From the NCBI GenBank assembly GCA_900547105.1, contig URFL01000003.1, forward strand, positions 124,001-188,000: a stretch of 64,000 nt of DNA. The letters run 5' to 3'. Under the pieces are notes generated by a model. It was not told where the DNA came from and ran no database searches. It saw only the letters and a program-made list of their open reading frames with translations. Position 1 is the first letter of the stretch, and each line of letters begins with the position of its first letter. This document shows, in pieces, positions 7,816 to 16,299 of this stretch. The stretch is from an uncultured Oscillospiraceae bacterium (GTDB lineage Bacteria; Bacillota; Clostridia; Oscillospirales; Acutalibacteraceae). The position numbers and the translations under genes are program-made.

Positions 7816-8010
7816 AAGCCTTCCCCTCGGAGGGGAAGGGGGACCGCCGAACGGCGGTGGATGAGGTGGAAAAGCGGCGGATTAAAGTGTGCGATTGATT
7901 TCACGCAACACTAAAAATGTTCGCAACAATTATATTGCTAAAATCTTATTGGTTTTTGACACCTCATCCGCTTCGCTCCGCTCAGCACCTTCTCCTCAAG
8001 GGGAAGGCTT
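7816..8010. repeat. Family A MITE-like element (intact copy)
   Basis: Left arm AAGCCTTCCCCTCGGAGGGG...GGATGAGGTG (7816-7875), AT-rich core of about 90 bases, right arm CACCTCATCC...AAGGGGAAGGCTT (7962-8010). The variable stem differs between arms (CCGCCGAACGGCGG on the left, CTTCGCTCCGCTCAG on the right). Together with partial copies at 7755-7815 and the family B element it fills the 7620-8360 gene-less region. Confidence 0.75.
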
Positions 8011-8061
8011 TTGCGCGCCGCAGGTTTACATATGAATTTTAGTTTTCGCACCAACCCGACT

Positions 8062-8205
8062 GGCTCCCTCTGTCGAGGGAGCTGTCGAGCGATAGCGAGA
8101 CTGATGGAGAGACAGGATTACCACGGTGCAAAATGTGCGTGTCAATTTCTCTCCCTCCGTCTTTTTGCTGCGCAAAAATCCACCTCCCTCGTCAGAGGGA
8201 GGCTT
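8062..8205. repeat. Family B MITE-like element, copy 2
   Basis: Arms GGCTCCCTCTGTCGAGGGAG and CCTCCCTCGTCAGAGGGAGG in inverted order, with TCTCTCCCTCCGTC segments between. The block 7998-8205 is an inverted, diverged duplicate of 2046-2260, including a non-repeat linker with CACCAACCCGACTGG. Confidence 0.7.
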
Positions 8206-8360
8206 ACGCTCGCCACCAGAAAGTGCAGACAGTTTGACGAGTACAGACACTTCGCAAGCCTCCCCCTCAAGGAGAAGGCTGGTGCCCGCTGTTCTTTTCG
8301 AACGAGAACATATAGCCCCTACACGGGGCAAGATACGGAACAAACGCACACATAAACACA

Positions 8361-8401
8361 CAACCCCGCCCGGGGGTCAAACGACCCGAGGGCGGGGTTG
8401 C
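8361..8401 (-). terminator. Hairpin terminator downstream of oadA
   Basis: Long GC stem AACCCCGCCC...GGGCGGGGTT with an internal GGGTC/GACCC pair just after the oadA stop. T tract is weak. Confidence 0.6.
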
Positions 8402-8438
8402 ACTACTTATTAAGGGTTACGCTGCTTACCGCACAAGC

Positions 8439-9872
8439 TTAGCGCTGGGACGCATCGTCCACATACAGCTCGCGCACACCGTTCGCGTCCACCGCCGCTT
8501 TGGCAGCGGGTTTCGCCTCGGCAAAGCCGTTTTTGCGTGCTTCAAAGAACTTGGGCGCCACCTGCGGGAACAGGGCGTAGCTCAGCACATCCTCTTCCGA
8601 CACATCCTGGCCTTTCAGCTCCTCGCGGTATTTGTCCATTTCCGGCTCGATCAGATCCGCCGGACGGCAAGTCACCAGCTCGGCATCGCCGATCGCTTTT
8701 TTGCGCACTTCCTCGTTCACTTCGCCCGGCAGACGGCCATATTCGCCGCGCAGCAGACCTTTGGACTCTTTGGTGAAGATTTTGTACCGCTCACCGGCGA
8801 GCACATTCATCACCGCCTGCGAACCCACGATCTGGCTGGTGGGGGTCACCAACGGCGGGTAGCCGAAGTCTTTGCGCACCCGCGGCACTTCCGCCAGCAC
8901 TTCGTAGTATTTGTCCTCGGCGTGAGCCTGTTTCAGCTGCGAAATCAGGTTGGACAGCATACCGCCCGGCACCTGATACAGCAGCGTGTTGGGGTCAACA
9001 TTCAGCACCTTGGGATCCAGATAGCCTTCCTCTTTCAGCTTGGCAGCCACACCACGGAAGTGCGCCGCCGCTTTGCTGAGCTGCTGCAGATCCAGTCCGG
9101 TGTCGCGGTCGGTGCCCTGCAGGGTGGCGACCAGCGATTCGGTCGCGGGCTGCGAGGTGCCGCCCGCCAGCGGAGACAGCGCGGTATCCACGATGTCCAC
9201 ACCGGCCTGCGCCGCCATCAGATACACCATATCGCCGGTGCCGGTGGTGTTGTGGGTGTGCAGATGGATCGGCACGCTCACATTTTCCTTCAGCTTTTTG
9301 ACCAGCGAATACGCATTGTAGGGCAGCAGCAGGTTGGCCATATCCTTGATGCAGATGGTGTCGGCACCCATTTTTTCCAGCTCGCACGCCAGCCGCACAA
9401 AGTATTCCTCGTTGTGCACCGGGCTGGTGGTATAGCTCAGGGTCGCCTCGACCTGGCCGCCGTACTCTTTGACATATTTCATCGCGGCAGCCATATTGCG
9501 GGTATCGTTCAGGGCGTCAAAAATACGCACAATGTTGATGCCGTTTTCCACCGACTTTTTGCAGAACTGCTCCACCACGTCATCGGCGTAGTGCTTGTAG
9601 CCCAGCAGGTTCTGGCCGCGCAGCAGCATTTGCAGCGGGGTTTTGGGCATCGCTTTTTTCAGCGCGCGCAGCCGCTCCCACGGATCCTCGTTCAAAAACC
9701 GCATGCAGGAGTCAAACGTTGCGCCGCCCCAGCATTCGATCGACCAGTAACCCATGTTGTCCAGCAGCTCACACGCCGGCAGCATATCCTCGGTGCGCAT
9801 ACGGGTTGCGGCCTGCGACTGGTGTGCGTCACGCAGAATGGTATCGGTAATTTTCAAAGGGTTTTTCGCCAT
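8439..9872 (-). CDS. oadA: Oxaloacetate decarboxylase alpha subunit (carboxyltransferase)
   Basis: 477 aa. Cytoplasmic carboxyltransferase of a Na+-pumping decarboxylase: it moves the carboxyl group of oxaloacetate to biotin on the carrier subunit. The TIM-barrel starts with ITDTILRDAHQS (metal-binding Asp) and contains RGQNLLGYK, RIFDALND and the metal-ligand motif PIHLHTHNTTG. The biotinyl domain found at the C terminus of longer OadA proteins is absent, matching the separate carrier gene upstream. It ends the operon and starts 17 bases after oadB. A pyruvate carboxylase B subunit would look alike, but the beta and gamma partners favour oxaloacetate decarboxylase. Confidence 0.93.
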   Translation of the reverse strand: MAKNPLKITDTILRDAHQSQAATRMRTEDMLPACELLDNMGYWSIECWGGATFDSCMRFLNEDPWERLRALKKAMPKTPLQMLLRGQNLLGYKHYADDVVEQFCKKSVENGINIVRIFDALNDTRNMAAAMKYVKEYGGQVEATLSYTTSPVHNEEYFVRLACELEKMGADTICIKDMANLLLPYNAYSLVKKLKENVSVPIHLHTHNTTGTGDMVYLMAAQAGVDIVDTALSPLAGGTSQPATESLVATLQGTDRDTGLDLQQLSKAAAHFRGVAAKLKEEGYLDPKVLNVDPNTLLYQVPGGMLSNLISQLKQAHAEDKYYEVLAEVPRVRKDFGYPPLVTPTSQIVGSQAVMNVLAGERYKIFTKESKGLLRGEYGRLPGEVNEEVRKKAIGDAELVTCRPADLIEPEMDKYREELKGQDVSEEDVLSYALFPQVAPKFFEARKNGFAEAKPAAKAAVDANGVRELYVDDASQR

Positions 9873-9889
9873 TGTTTACACCTCCGTTA

Positions 9890-11410
9890 TCAGCCGGCCA
9901 GCGCGATCATCACGCCGGCGGCAATGGCCGAACCGATAACGCCGGCCACGTTGGGACCCATGGCGTGCATCAGCAGGAAGTTGCCGGGATTTTCCGACTG
10001 GCCCACTTTCTGGGAAACGCGCGCCGCCATCGGCACAGCCGACACACCGGCGGAACCGATCAACGGGTTGATCTTGTTCTTCAGGAACAGATTCATGAAC
10101 TTGGCCAGCAGCACACCGCCCGCGGTACCCAGACCGAAGGCCACAATGCCCATCGCCAAAATCTTCAGCGTGCTCACATTCAGGAAGGTCGAAGCGGTCG
10201 CGGTCGCGCCCACCGAGATTCCCAGGAAAATGGTCACGATGTTCATCAGCTCGTTCTGCACCGTTTTGCTCAAACGCTCGGTCACGCCGCATTCCTTAAA
10301 CAGGTTACCCAGCATCAGCGAACCGACCAGCGGAGCCGCCGAGGGAACCAGCAAAGACACGAAGATGGTGACCACAAACGGGAACAGGATCTTTTCGGTT
10401 TTGGACACCGGGCGCAGCTCTTTCATCACGATCTGGCGCTCTTTCTTGGTGGTGAGCGCTTTCATGATGGGGGGCTGAATCACCGGCACCAGCGCCATAT
10501 ACGAATACGCGGCAACCGCGATCGGTCCGAGCAGCTGGGGAGCCAGCTTGCTGGTTACGAAAATGGCGGTCGGGCCGTCGGCACCGCCGATAATACCGAT
10601 GGAGCCGGCTTCCATACCGGTGAAGCCCATCAGCTTGGCGGCGATAAAGGTAACGAAGATACCCAGCTGCGCGGCAGCGCCCAGCAGCAGGCTCTTGGGG
10701 TTGGCGATCAGCGGACCGAAGTCGGTCATTGCGCCCACACCGAAGAAGATCAGGCAGGGATAGATGCCCAGTTTCACGCCCAGATACAGATAGTCGATCA
10801 GACCGGGGGTGACGGTGCGGGCATTTTTAGCAAAGGAGAAGGATTCGTTCAGGATCAACTCGCCCTCGCTCGTTTTCTGCACCGCGTCGCCGTCCGCCAC
10901 AATGGTGAACGACTGCGGCGTTACCTTGCCGTTGCTGTCGGTAATGTTCAGCGTACCGTCTTTGTTCAGATCCATACTTTCCGAAACCGACACATCCGAT
11001 ACATGGCCGATGAGCGCCGAGGTCACCGTTTGACCCTGATAGGACACGGTATAGATCACTTCTTTGGACGGCAGCACCGCATAGGACTGCTCCACCTGGA
11101 GCTTTTGTCCCCGATAATCAAAGGTGGTGGTGCCGGTGTTCAGATCGGTGGAATCCACCACCGCTGCGCCGCCGAACATATCCCAGTGGGCGTGACCGCC
11201 CGCGAACAGCTCTTCATGATACATATCCGCGCCGGGCAGGTTGGTCAGCAGCATACCGAACGCGATGGGGAGCAGCAGCAGCGGCTCGAACTTTTTCACG
11301 ATCGCCAGATACGACAGCACACACGCGATGACCAGCATCACGATGACCTGCCAGTTATTCAGCATGGAAAAGCCGGTCTGCTGCAAAAAGTTAGTAATGG
11401 TTTCAAGCAT
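9890..11410 (-). CDS. oadB: Sodium ion-translocating decarboxylase beta subunit with extracytoplasmic insertion
   Basis: 506 aa integral membrane subunit that decarboxylates carboxybiotin and exports Na+. Residues 20-60 (two helices) and about 205-506 match the family: GVKLGIYPCLIFFGVGAMTD, LIANPKSLLLGAAAQLG and IGIIGGADGPTAIF, the last holding the Na+-site Asp. Between them, residues about 62-203 form a hydrophilic, Thr/Ser-rich insertion absent from typical subunits of 375-435 aa. It contains an EF-hand/dockerin-like loop DLNKDGTLNITD (147-158). ATG 11410 has GGAGGAACGG upstream. Function is firm; the role of the insertion is unknown. Confidence 0.92.
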   Translation of the reverse strand: MLETITNFLQQTGFSMLNNWQVIVMLVIACVLSYLAIVKKFEPLLLLPIAFGMLLTNLPGADMYHEELFAGGHAHWDMFGGAAVVDSTDLNTGTTTFDYRGQKLQVEQSYAVLPSKEVIYTVSYQGQTVTSALIGHVSDVSVSESMDLNKDGTLNITDSNGKVTPQSFTIVADGDAVQKTSEGELILNESFSFAKNARTVTPGLIDYLYLGVKLGIYPCLIFFGVGAMTDFGPLIANPKSLLLGAAAQLGIFVTFIAAKLMGFTGMEAGSIGIIGGADGPTAIFVTSKLAPQLLGPIAVAAYSYMALVPVIQPPIMKALTTKKERQIVMKELRPVSKTEKILFPFVVTIFVSLLVPSAAPLVGSLMLGNLFKECGVTERLSKTVQNELMNIVTIFLGISVGATATASTFLNVSTLKILAMGIVAFGLGTAGGVLLAKFMNLFLKNKINPLIGSAGVSAVPMAARVSQKVGQSENPGNFLLMHAMGPNVAGVIGSAIAAGVMIALAG

Positions 11411-11443
11411 AATTCCGTTCCTCCAAACTCTGTGGTCGCCGGC

Positions 11444-11800
11444 TTACGCCAGAGAGCACAGGAGGGTGCCGGACTCCACAGCCGCGCCCTTGGTCACGTT
11501 GACCGCCGTCACGGTGCCGTCGGCAGGAGCCATGATCTCGTTTTCCATCTTCATAGCTTCCAAAATCATCAGCACATCGCCTTTTTTGACCGCTTGGCCG
11601 TTCTGCACATTCACGCTCAGGATCGTGCCGGGCATCGGGGCGTTGATCGCGGTGGCGCCGGCCGGAGCAGTAGCCGCCGGAGCAGCAGCAGGAGCCGCCG
11701 CCGGAGCGGAGGCGACAGGGGTGGTGGCTTCGGTTTCGCCCATCAGTTCGACTTCGATCTCATAGGCGGTGCCGTTTACATTTACACGATACTTTTTCAT
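11444..11800 (-). CDS. Biotin carboxyl carrier protein of the decarboxylase
   Basis: 118 aa. Carries the biotin that shuttles CO2 between the alpha and beta subunits. The N terminus is a short beta segment, residues 27-52 an Ala/Pro-rich flexible linker, and the C-terminal biotinyl domain has the biotinylation motif EAMKMENE. ATG 11800 is preferred over an ATG nine bases upstream because GAAAGGTG is then correctly spaced. It sits between the gamma-like and beta genes of the operon. Confidence 0.93.
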   Translation of the reverse strand: MKKYRVNVNGTAYEIEVELMGETEATTPVASAPAAAPAAAPAATAPAGATAINAPMPGTILSVNVQNGQAVKKGDVLMILEAMKMENEIMAPADGTVTAVNVTKGAAVESGTLLCSLA

Positions 11801-11836
11801 ACAAAACACCTTTCTTTAGTGCGGCGGGTACCGCCA

Positions 11837-12151
11837 TTAGATTTTTTTGATGCTCAAAATACGCAGCTTGGTCACATCGGTTCCCATTTCTTCCGCGAGA
11901 ACCGCGCTGACAGCAGCCACAAACTGCTGCCGGTTGGGGATTTCCGCCGCCGGCGCGGGCGCCGCCACGGGGGCTTGCGGAGCAGCCGTCTCTTTTTTGC
12001 CGGCAACGGCGCGGTAGACCACGCTCATCAGCATGCACAGCGCGATGATGCAGATCAGACCCACAAACACCACACCCAAACCGATGATGATGACCTGCCA
12101 GCTGGGCATTGTGTTGATGGCACTTTCTCCGGCCTTGGCAAGTATAGACAT
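11837..12151 (-). CDS. OadG-like gamma subunit of the decarboxylase
   Basis: 104 aa small membrane protein that assembles the complex. One N-terminal membrane helix (residues about 17-40, IIIGLGVVFVGLICIIALCM), an Ala/Pro-rich linker and a C-terminal stretch ending in RILSIKKI, typical of the OadG/MmdD family. ATG 12151 is chosen because GGAGG is seven bases upstream; the ATG at 12157 is only one base from it. First gene of the gamma-carrier-beta-alpha operon. Confidence 0.85.
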   Translation of the reverse strand: MSILAKAGESAINTMPSWQVIIIGLGVVFVGLICIIALCMLMSVVYRAVAGKKETAAPQAPVAAPAPAAEIPNRQQFVAAVSAVLAEEMGTDVTKLRILSIKKI

Positions 12152-12163
12152 ATCCATGCCTCC

Positions 12164-12410
12164 TTTCCCAAAGACATATTACAATAGGTAAATATAGAAC
12201 AGACGCAGCGCGCCCGAACGGGAAACACCGCGCTCGCCAAAACAGGGGAAAGTTCGAGAATGACACAATTTTAACAAATGTGGTTTCCCAAATTCTCCCC
12301 CATTCTAACAATTGACATCATGATACCACAAAACGGGGGCGAGTTCAAGATAAAATCGCGGGGTTTTTGCAATTTTTCCGGCTCCCCGCGCAGGACAGCT
12401 CGCGCATCCG
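12164..12410. other. Gene-less leader of the decarboxylase operon
   Basis: No gene seen. The oad operon must start here, but I see no -35/-10 pair I would defend. Confidence 0.4.
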
Positions 12411-12452
12411 CCAGGCAAAAAGAAAACCGACCGGTTTTTTGGAACCGATCGG
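12411..12452 (-). terminator. Terminator of tRNA-Val
   Basis: Minus strand: CCGATCGGTT / AACCGGTCGG stem followed by TTTTCTTTTT, directly after the tRNA 3' end. Confidence 0.8.
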
Positions 12453-12456
12453 TGGA

Positions 12457-12532
12457 TGGTGGACGTTAACGGACTTGAACCGCTGACCCTTCGCACGTCA
12501 AGCGAATGCTCTACCAGCTGAGCTAAACGTCC
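12457..12532 (-). tRNA. tRNA-Val (GAC)
   Basis: Acceptor GGACGTT/AACGTCC, anticodon arm TTCGC-TTGACGT-GCGAA with anticodon GAC, T-loop TTCAAGT, encoded CCA at 12459-12457. Confidence 0.97.
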
Positions 12533-12715
12533 ATATTTAATTGAGCGAACATTATTATACCGGATGGAGAACGGTTTGTCAAGAAGAAATTTTCGCACTT
12601 TTCCGCTGCGAAAAATGCGTGCTCGCGGAGGCGGGCGGTTTCAAACTGTCCACTTTGGGGCGGTAAAATTCGCCAAAATCCGGTCATTGTACCGAAATTT
12701 GCAGGACGAAAAAAT

Positions 12716-12744
12716 TTGACTTGCAAAATCGGCGCACATATACT
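12716..12744 (+). promoter_or_regulatory. Promoter of the aminotransferase gene
   Basis: TTGACT (12716-12721), 17-base spacer, TATACT (12739-12744). Confidence 0.75.
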
Positions 12745-12787
12745 AGAATATATCTTGCTATCAGTAAGGGGAAAGGACTGGGTTAAC

Positions 12788-14065
12788 ATGGCAATGGTAA
12801 CCGATATGAGCAAAGACGAACTGACCGCGCGCGCTGCCGAGCTGCGTGCGCAATATGAAGAGTACAAGGCGATGGGATTGCAGCTGAACATGGCGCGCGG
12901 TAAACCCGGCCCGGAGCAGATGGATCTGACGATGGACCTGCTGTCCTGCGTCAACGAGCGGGACGGCTTTGTGAGCGACAGCGGCGTGGATGTGCGCAAC
13001 TACGGTGTGCTGGAGGGGATTCCCGAAGCGCGCCAGCTGTTTGGCGAGGTGCTGGAAATGGACGCCGACAATGTGATCGTGGGCGGCAACTCCAGCCTGA
13101 ATCTGATGTTTGACTATATTTCGCAGGCGTATGGCATGGGCGTGTGCGGCTATGAGCCGTGGAGCCGTCAGGGTGCGGTGAAATTCCTGTGTCCGGCGCC
13201 CGGCTATGACCGCCACTTCGCCGTGACCGAATATTTCGGCATCCAGCTGATCGCGGTGCCGATGACCGAAACCGGCCCGGACATGGACGAAGTGGAGCGT
13301 CTGGTGGCGGATCCGCTGGTCAAGGGTATTTGGTGTGTGCCGATGTATTCCAATCCCGGCGGGGTGACCTATTCGGACGACACGGTGCGCCGGTTGGCGG
13401 CGATGGAAACCGCTGCGCCGGATTTCCGCATCATGTGGGACAACGCGTATGGTCTGCACCACCTGTCGGAGGAGCACGACGAGCTGCTCAACCTGTACGA
13501 GGAACTGAAAAAATGCGGGCACGAGGATCGCGCGATCTTCTTCTGCTCCACCTCCAAGATCAGCTTCCCCGGCGCGGGTGTGGCGGCGCTGGCGGCCAGC
13601 CCGGCCAACATCGCCGACATCAAAAAGCGTATGAATTTCCAAACCATCGGCTATGATAAGATCAATATGCTGCGCCATGTGCGCTATTTCCACGACCGCA
13701 AGGGGCTGGAGGAGCATATGAAGCTGCACGCCGCGGTGCTGCGCCCGAAATTTGACGCGGTGCTGGATACGCTGGAGCAGCGGCTGGGCGGCAAGGGCGT
13801 CGCCACTTGGCGCACCCCGCGCGGTGGCTATTTCGTCAGCGTGGATCTGGCGGACGGCTGCGCCAAAAAGACGGTGCAAATGTTGAAAGAGGCGGGCGTG
13901 GTGCTGACCGGCGCCGGCGCCACCTATCCTTACGGCAAAGACCCGCACGACAGCAATCTGCGGCTGGCGCCCTCCTACCCGCCGGTGGAGGAGCTGAAAA
14001 CCGCGATGGCGTTGTTCTGCATCTGCGCCGAGCTGGTGTACATTGAACAATTGCTGGCGGCGTAA
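12788..14065 (+). CDS. PLP-dependent aspartate aminotransferase, class Ic type
   Basis: 425 aa cytoplasmic fold-type I enzyme, likely interconverting aspartate/2-oxoglutarate with oxaloacetate/glutamate. The N-terminal MARGKPGPEQMDL motif is typical of the class Ic aspartate aminotransferases (PF12897). PLP-site residues are visible: Asp218 and Tyr221 in IMWDNAYGLHH, and Lys257 in STSKISFPGAG as the Schiff-base lysine. ATG 12788 follows GGGGAAAGGA; an ATG two codons later is also possible. Single gene between its own promoter and terminator. Oxaloacetate links it metabolically to the adjacent decarboxylase, but it is on the other strand. Confidence 0.88.
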   Translation: MAMVTDMSKDELTARAAELRAQYEEYKAMGLQLNMARGKPGPEQMDLTMDLLSCVNERDGFVSDSGVDVRNYGVLEGIPEARQLFGEVLEMDADNVIVGGNSSLNLMFDYISQAYGMGVCGYEPWSRQGAVKFLCPAPGYDRHFAVTEYFGIQLIAVPMTETGPDMDEVERLVADPLVKGIWCVPMYSNPGGVTYSDDTVRRLAAMETAAPDFRIMWDNAYGLHHLSEEHDELLNLYEELKKCGHEDRAIFFCSTSKISFPGAGVAALAASPANIADIKKRMNFQTIGYDKINMLRHVRYFHDRKGLEEHMKLHAAVLRPKFDAVLDTLEQRLGGKGVATWRTPRGGYFVSVDLADGCAKKTVQMLKEAGVVLTGAGATYPYGKDPHDSNLRLAPSYPPVEELKTAMALFCICAELVYIEQLLAA

Positions 14066-14126
14066 GCGCGGCAGCAATATCCCCCATTGACCGGGGGATG
14101 ATACGATTCTAAAGAGCTACCCAACA

Positions 14127-14160
14127 GGAGCGGAGCACCCATGTGCCCCGCTCCTTTTTT
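14127..14160 (+). terminator. Terminator of the aminotransferase gene
   Basis: GGAGCGGAGCAC / GTGCCCCGCTCC stem followed by TTTTTT. Confidence 0.9.
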
Positions 14161-14250
14161 GTGTCCGCGGGTATGAAGTTGGTTTCACTATTGTGCGATG
14201 GGCGGTAGATTCCCACTCTGAACGAGCATATACAAATCCGCGGCGTGCAA

Positions 14251-14443
14251 AAGCCTTCCCCTCCGAGGGGAAGGTGGCGCGACCGCAGGTCGTGACGGAT
14301 GAGGTGTCAGAAACCCATAAAATTTAACGATATAATAGTTACGCACGTTTTTTGTTATTGTGGAAACCCGTAGTGCCCTATATCCAACCATTTCTACCTC
14401 ATCCACCGCCGGAGGTTTGCGTATATTCCCAAGCGGAAGGCTT
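14251..14443. repeat. Family A MITE-like element, decayed right arm
   Basis: Left arm AAGCCTTCCCCTCCGAGGGG...GGATGAGGTGTCAGAAA (14251-14317) is intact with stem variant CGACCGCAGGTCG. After an AT-rich core the right arm ACCTCATCCACCGCCGG... (about 14396-14443) has lost its terminal hairpin. Nothing else is seen in the 14161-14540 gap. Confidence 0.65.
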
Positions 14444-14542
14444 CGCTGCCTGTTTTGGGCGCACATCGCTAAAGGGCGGGCAAAGCGACTAACTCTCCAC
14501 ATTTCCAAGAAATATAGCGGAGTTTCCGCTATAACCCCTGAC

Positions 14543-14574
14543 AAAAACGCCCTCCCCGGTGGGGAGGGCGTTTT
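14543..14574. terminator. Bidirectional terminator downstream of tadA
   Basis: AAAACGCCCTCCCC / GGGGAGGGCGTTTT perfect stem. Confidence 0.85.
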
Positions 14575-14603
14575 GGAATAATTGCATAATATCCAGCTCG
14601 TTA

Positions 14604-15059
14604 TTATCCCTTGCGGCGGGCGCGCAAGCGGGCGAAGAAATCGCGCAGCAGCGCGGCACATTCCTCCTCCAGCACCCCCGCCGTCACCTGCGGGTGGTGG
14701 TTATACGGCATCGCAAACAAATCGGTCAGCGACCCGCAGGAGCCCGCTTTCGGGTCGCTCGCGCCAAACACCACCCGGTCAATGCGCGCGTTGATGATCG
14801 CGCCCGCGCACATCGGGCACGGCTCCAGCGTCACATACAGGGTGCTGTCGGTCAGCCGCCAACCGCCCGCGTTGCGGCACGCCTCGTGAATCGCTTCCAA
14901 TTCGGCGTGTGCCAACGCATTTTTGTCCACTTCCCGCCGGTTGCGTCCGCGCCCGATGATCTCGCCGTGCCGCACCAGCACCGCTCCCACCGGTACCTCG
15001 CCATCCTCGGCGGCTTCGGCCGCCAGCGCCAGCGCGCGGCGCATGTATTGCTCGTCCAT
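14604..15059 (-). CDS. tadA: tRNA-specific adenosine deaminase
   Basis: 151 aa. Converts A34 of tRNA-Arg(ACG) to inosine so that it can read CGU/CGC/CGA. The zinc and proton-shuttle motif HAE is at 51-53 and the second zinc motif PCPMCAGA has Cys81 and Cys84, as in the CDA superfamily tRNA deaminases. Length is typical. It starts 13 bases after the stop of the upstream CPBP gene, so the two are probably cotranscribed. Confidence 0.95.
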   Translation of the reverse strand: MDEQYMRRALALAAEAAEDGEVPVGAVLVRHGEIIGRGRNRREVDKNALAHAELEAIHEACRNAGGWRLTDSTLYVTLEPCPMCAGAIINARIDRVVFGASDPKAGSCGSLTDLFAMPYNHHPQVTAGVLEEECAALLRDFFARLRARRKG

Positions 15060-15072
15060 TGGCTCCTCCCGC

Positions 15073-16077
15073 TTACAGCACGCTGTACGACAGCGTGTTC
15101 AGCAGCGTCATCAGCACCAGCAGCACCAACGCCACCACAAACGCCGGCGACGACAGCAGCCCGCCCCATTTTTCGCGCGCGGACAACGATGTCCACCCGG
15201 CGGAGGGGCGATCCAACAACGGCGACTCGCTCGCTTTCAGCGCCAGATAGCACGCCACCCCCAACACCGCCACCAGCAGCGACACGATCATATCCAATCG
15301 GGTGGCAGCCGCCTGGCTCATACGACCGGTAAAGAAGGTGAGCACCACCGCCATGGCGTTGTTCAGCGTGTGCAGCGTGATGGATGTCCAAATATTGCCG
15401 GTTTGCACCACCACATAGCCGCACACCAACCCCACGATCAACGCAAACGGAATTTGCAGCACATTGCCGTGCAGCAGCCCGAACAGCAACGCCGACACCG
15501 CCACAGCGAATCCATCGCCATACGGCCGCAGCGCCTGCAGAATGTAGCCGCGAAACACCATTTCCTCCAAAATGCCGGGGATGATCGCGGTAGCAAACAG
15601 ATGGATCAGCAGGCTGCTGCCGGTGGATTCCACATCGCCGGTCGCGTCCGGCCAGCCCACGCCGAATTGGCTCAGCACCCCGGCGAAAAAGTTGGCGACA
15701 AAGTTCGCCAAAATACACACCGCCAGTCCCATGCCCACCAGATAAACAAAGGACAGCGGCTCCACCCGCCGGTGCTGACCAAAGGGGTGGATGCGTTGTT
15801 TGCAGATCAGCGCAGTGACCACCACCGGCGGCGCCAGCGTCAGCAGATAGATGCCCATATTCAGCAGCGACATCGCGTCGCTGCTCAAGCCGTAGTTGTC
15901 GGCGGTCAGATCCAGCATCCCCATGCCCGCCATCATAAACAGCGGAACTGCCGCCAGCACCTGCATGCATACCACCATCATAATCAGGCTCATGCCCACA
16001 AAGTGCGCCTGCCGCCGCAGATCATGCCGGTCGATCGCCGCCGCCAATCCATGTTGTGTATAAACCAATGGGCGCAT
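15073..16077 (-). CDS. CPBP-family intramembrane metalloprotease
   Basis: 334 aa with about eight membrane helices. The Abi/CAAX-protease (CPBP) motifs are in order: EEMVFRG (glutamate pair and arginine), FGLLHGN (His) and a final helix with ITLHTLNNA (His). Members cleave membrane-embedded substrates or process peptides; the substrate here is unknown. ATG 16077 is chosen because AAAGGTGG is correctly spaced; the open frame begins seven codons earlier. Operon with tadA. Confidence 0.88.
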   Translation of the reverse strand: MRPLVYTQHGLAAAIDRHDLRRQAHFVGMSLIMMVVCMQVLAAVPLFMMAGMGMLDLTADNYGLSSDAMSLLNMGIYLLTLAPPVVVTALICKQRIHPFGQHRRVEPLSFVYLVGMGLAVCILANFVANFFAGVLSQFGVGWPDATGDVESTGSSLLIHLFATAIIPGILEEMVFRGYILQALRPYGDGFAVAVSALLFGLLHGNVLQIPFALIVGLVCGYVVVQTGNIWTSITLHTLNNAMAVVLTFFTGRMSQAAATRLDMIVSLLVAVLGVACYLALKASESPLLDRPSAGWTSLSAREKWGGLLSSPAFVVALVLLVLMTLLNTLSYSVL

Positions 16078-16235
16078 ATTGCCCCACCTTTCTACCATAA
16101 AATCGCAGGCAAAAAATACCTGCCCATACTAAGTTTCAGTATACCGCAATCGCGCGGATTTCGCAACCAAAACCGGTCTTTTTTAGCCACCCGAAAATCT
16201 TTTGCAGCCAAACCGGTGTTTTTTGTCGGTTCCCC

Positions 16236-16265
16236 TTGCAAATTGTCGGCCATTTGTGCTACAAT
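16236..16265 (+). promoter_or_regulatory. Promoter of guaB
   Basis: TTGCAA (16236-16241), 18-base spacer, TACAAT (16260-16265). Only about 30 bases separate it from the start codon, so no riboswitch fits. Confidence 0.65.
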
Positions 16266-16299
16266 AATCTATAAATATTTTTATAAGGAGGACAGGCGT

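Noticed and set aside
9872..12187. 771-codon plus-strand frame across the decarboxylase operon
   Set aside because: Antisense shadow of oadB, the biotin carrier and the gamma-like gene; low-complexity His/Arg/Gly product and no start signal.
14923..16299. 459-codon N-terminal extension of guaB
   Set aside because: The open frame is antisense to tadA and the CPBP gene; guaB has its own promoter, AAGGAGG and the conserved N terminus at 16300.
16242..16299. Purine or guanidine-type riboswitch before guaB
   Set aside because: Only about 30 bases lie between the probable transcription start and the ribosome site.
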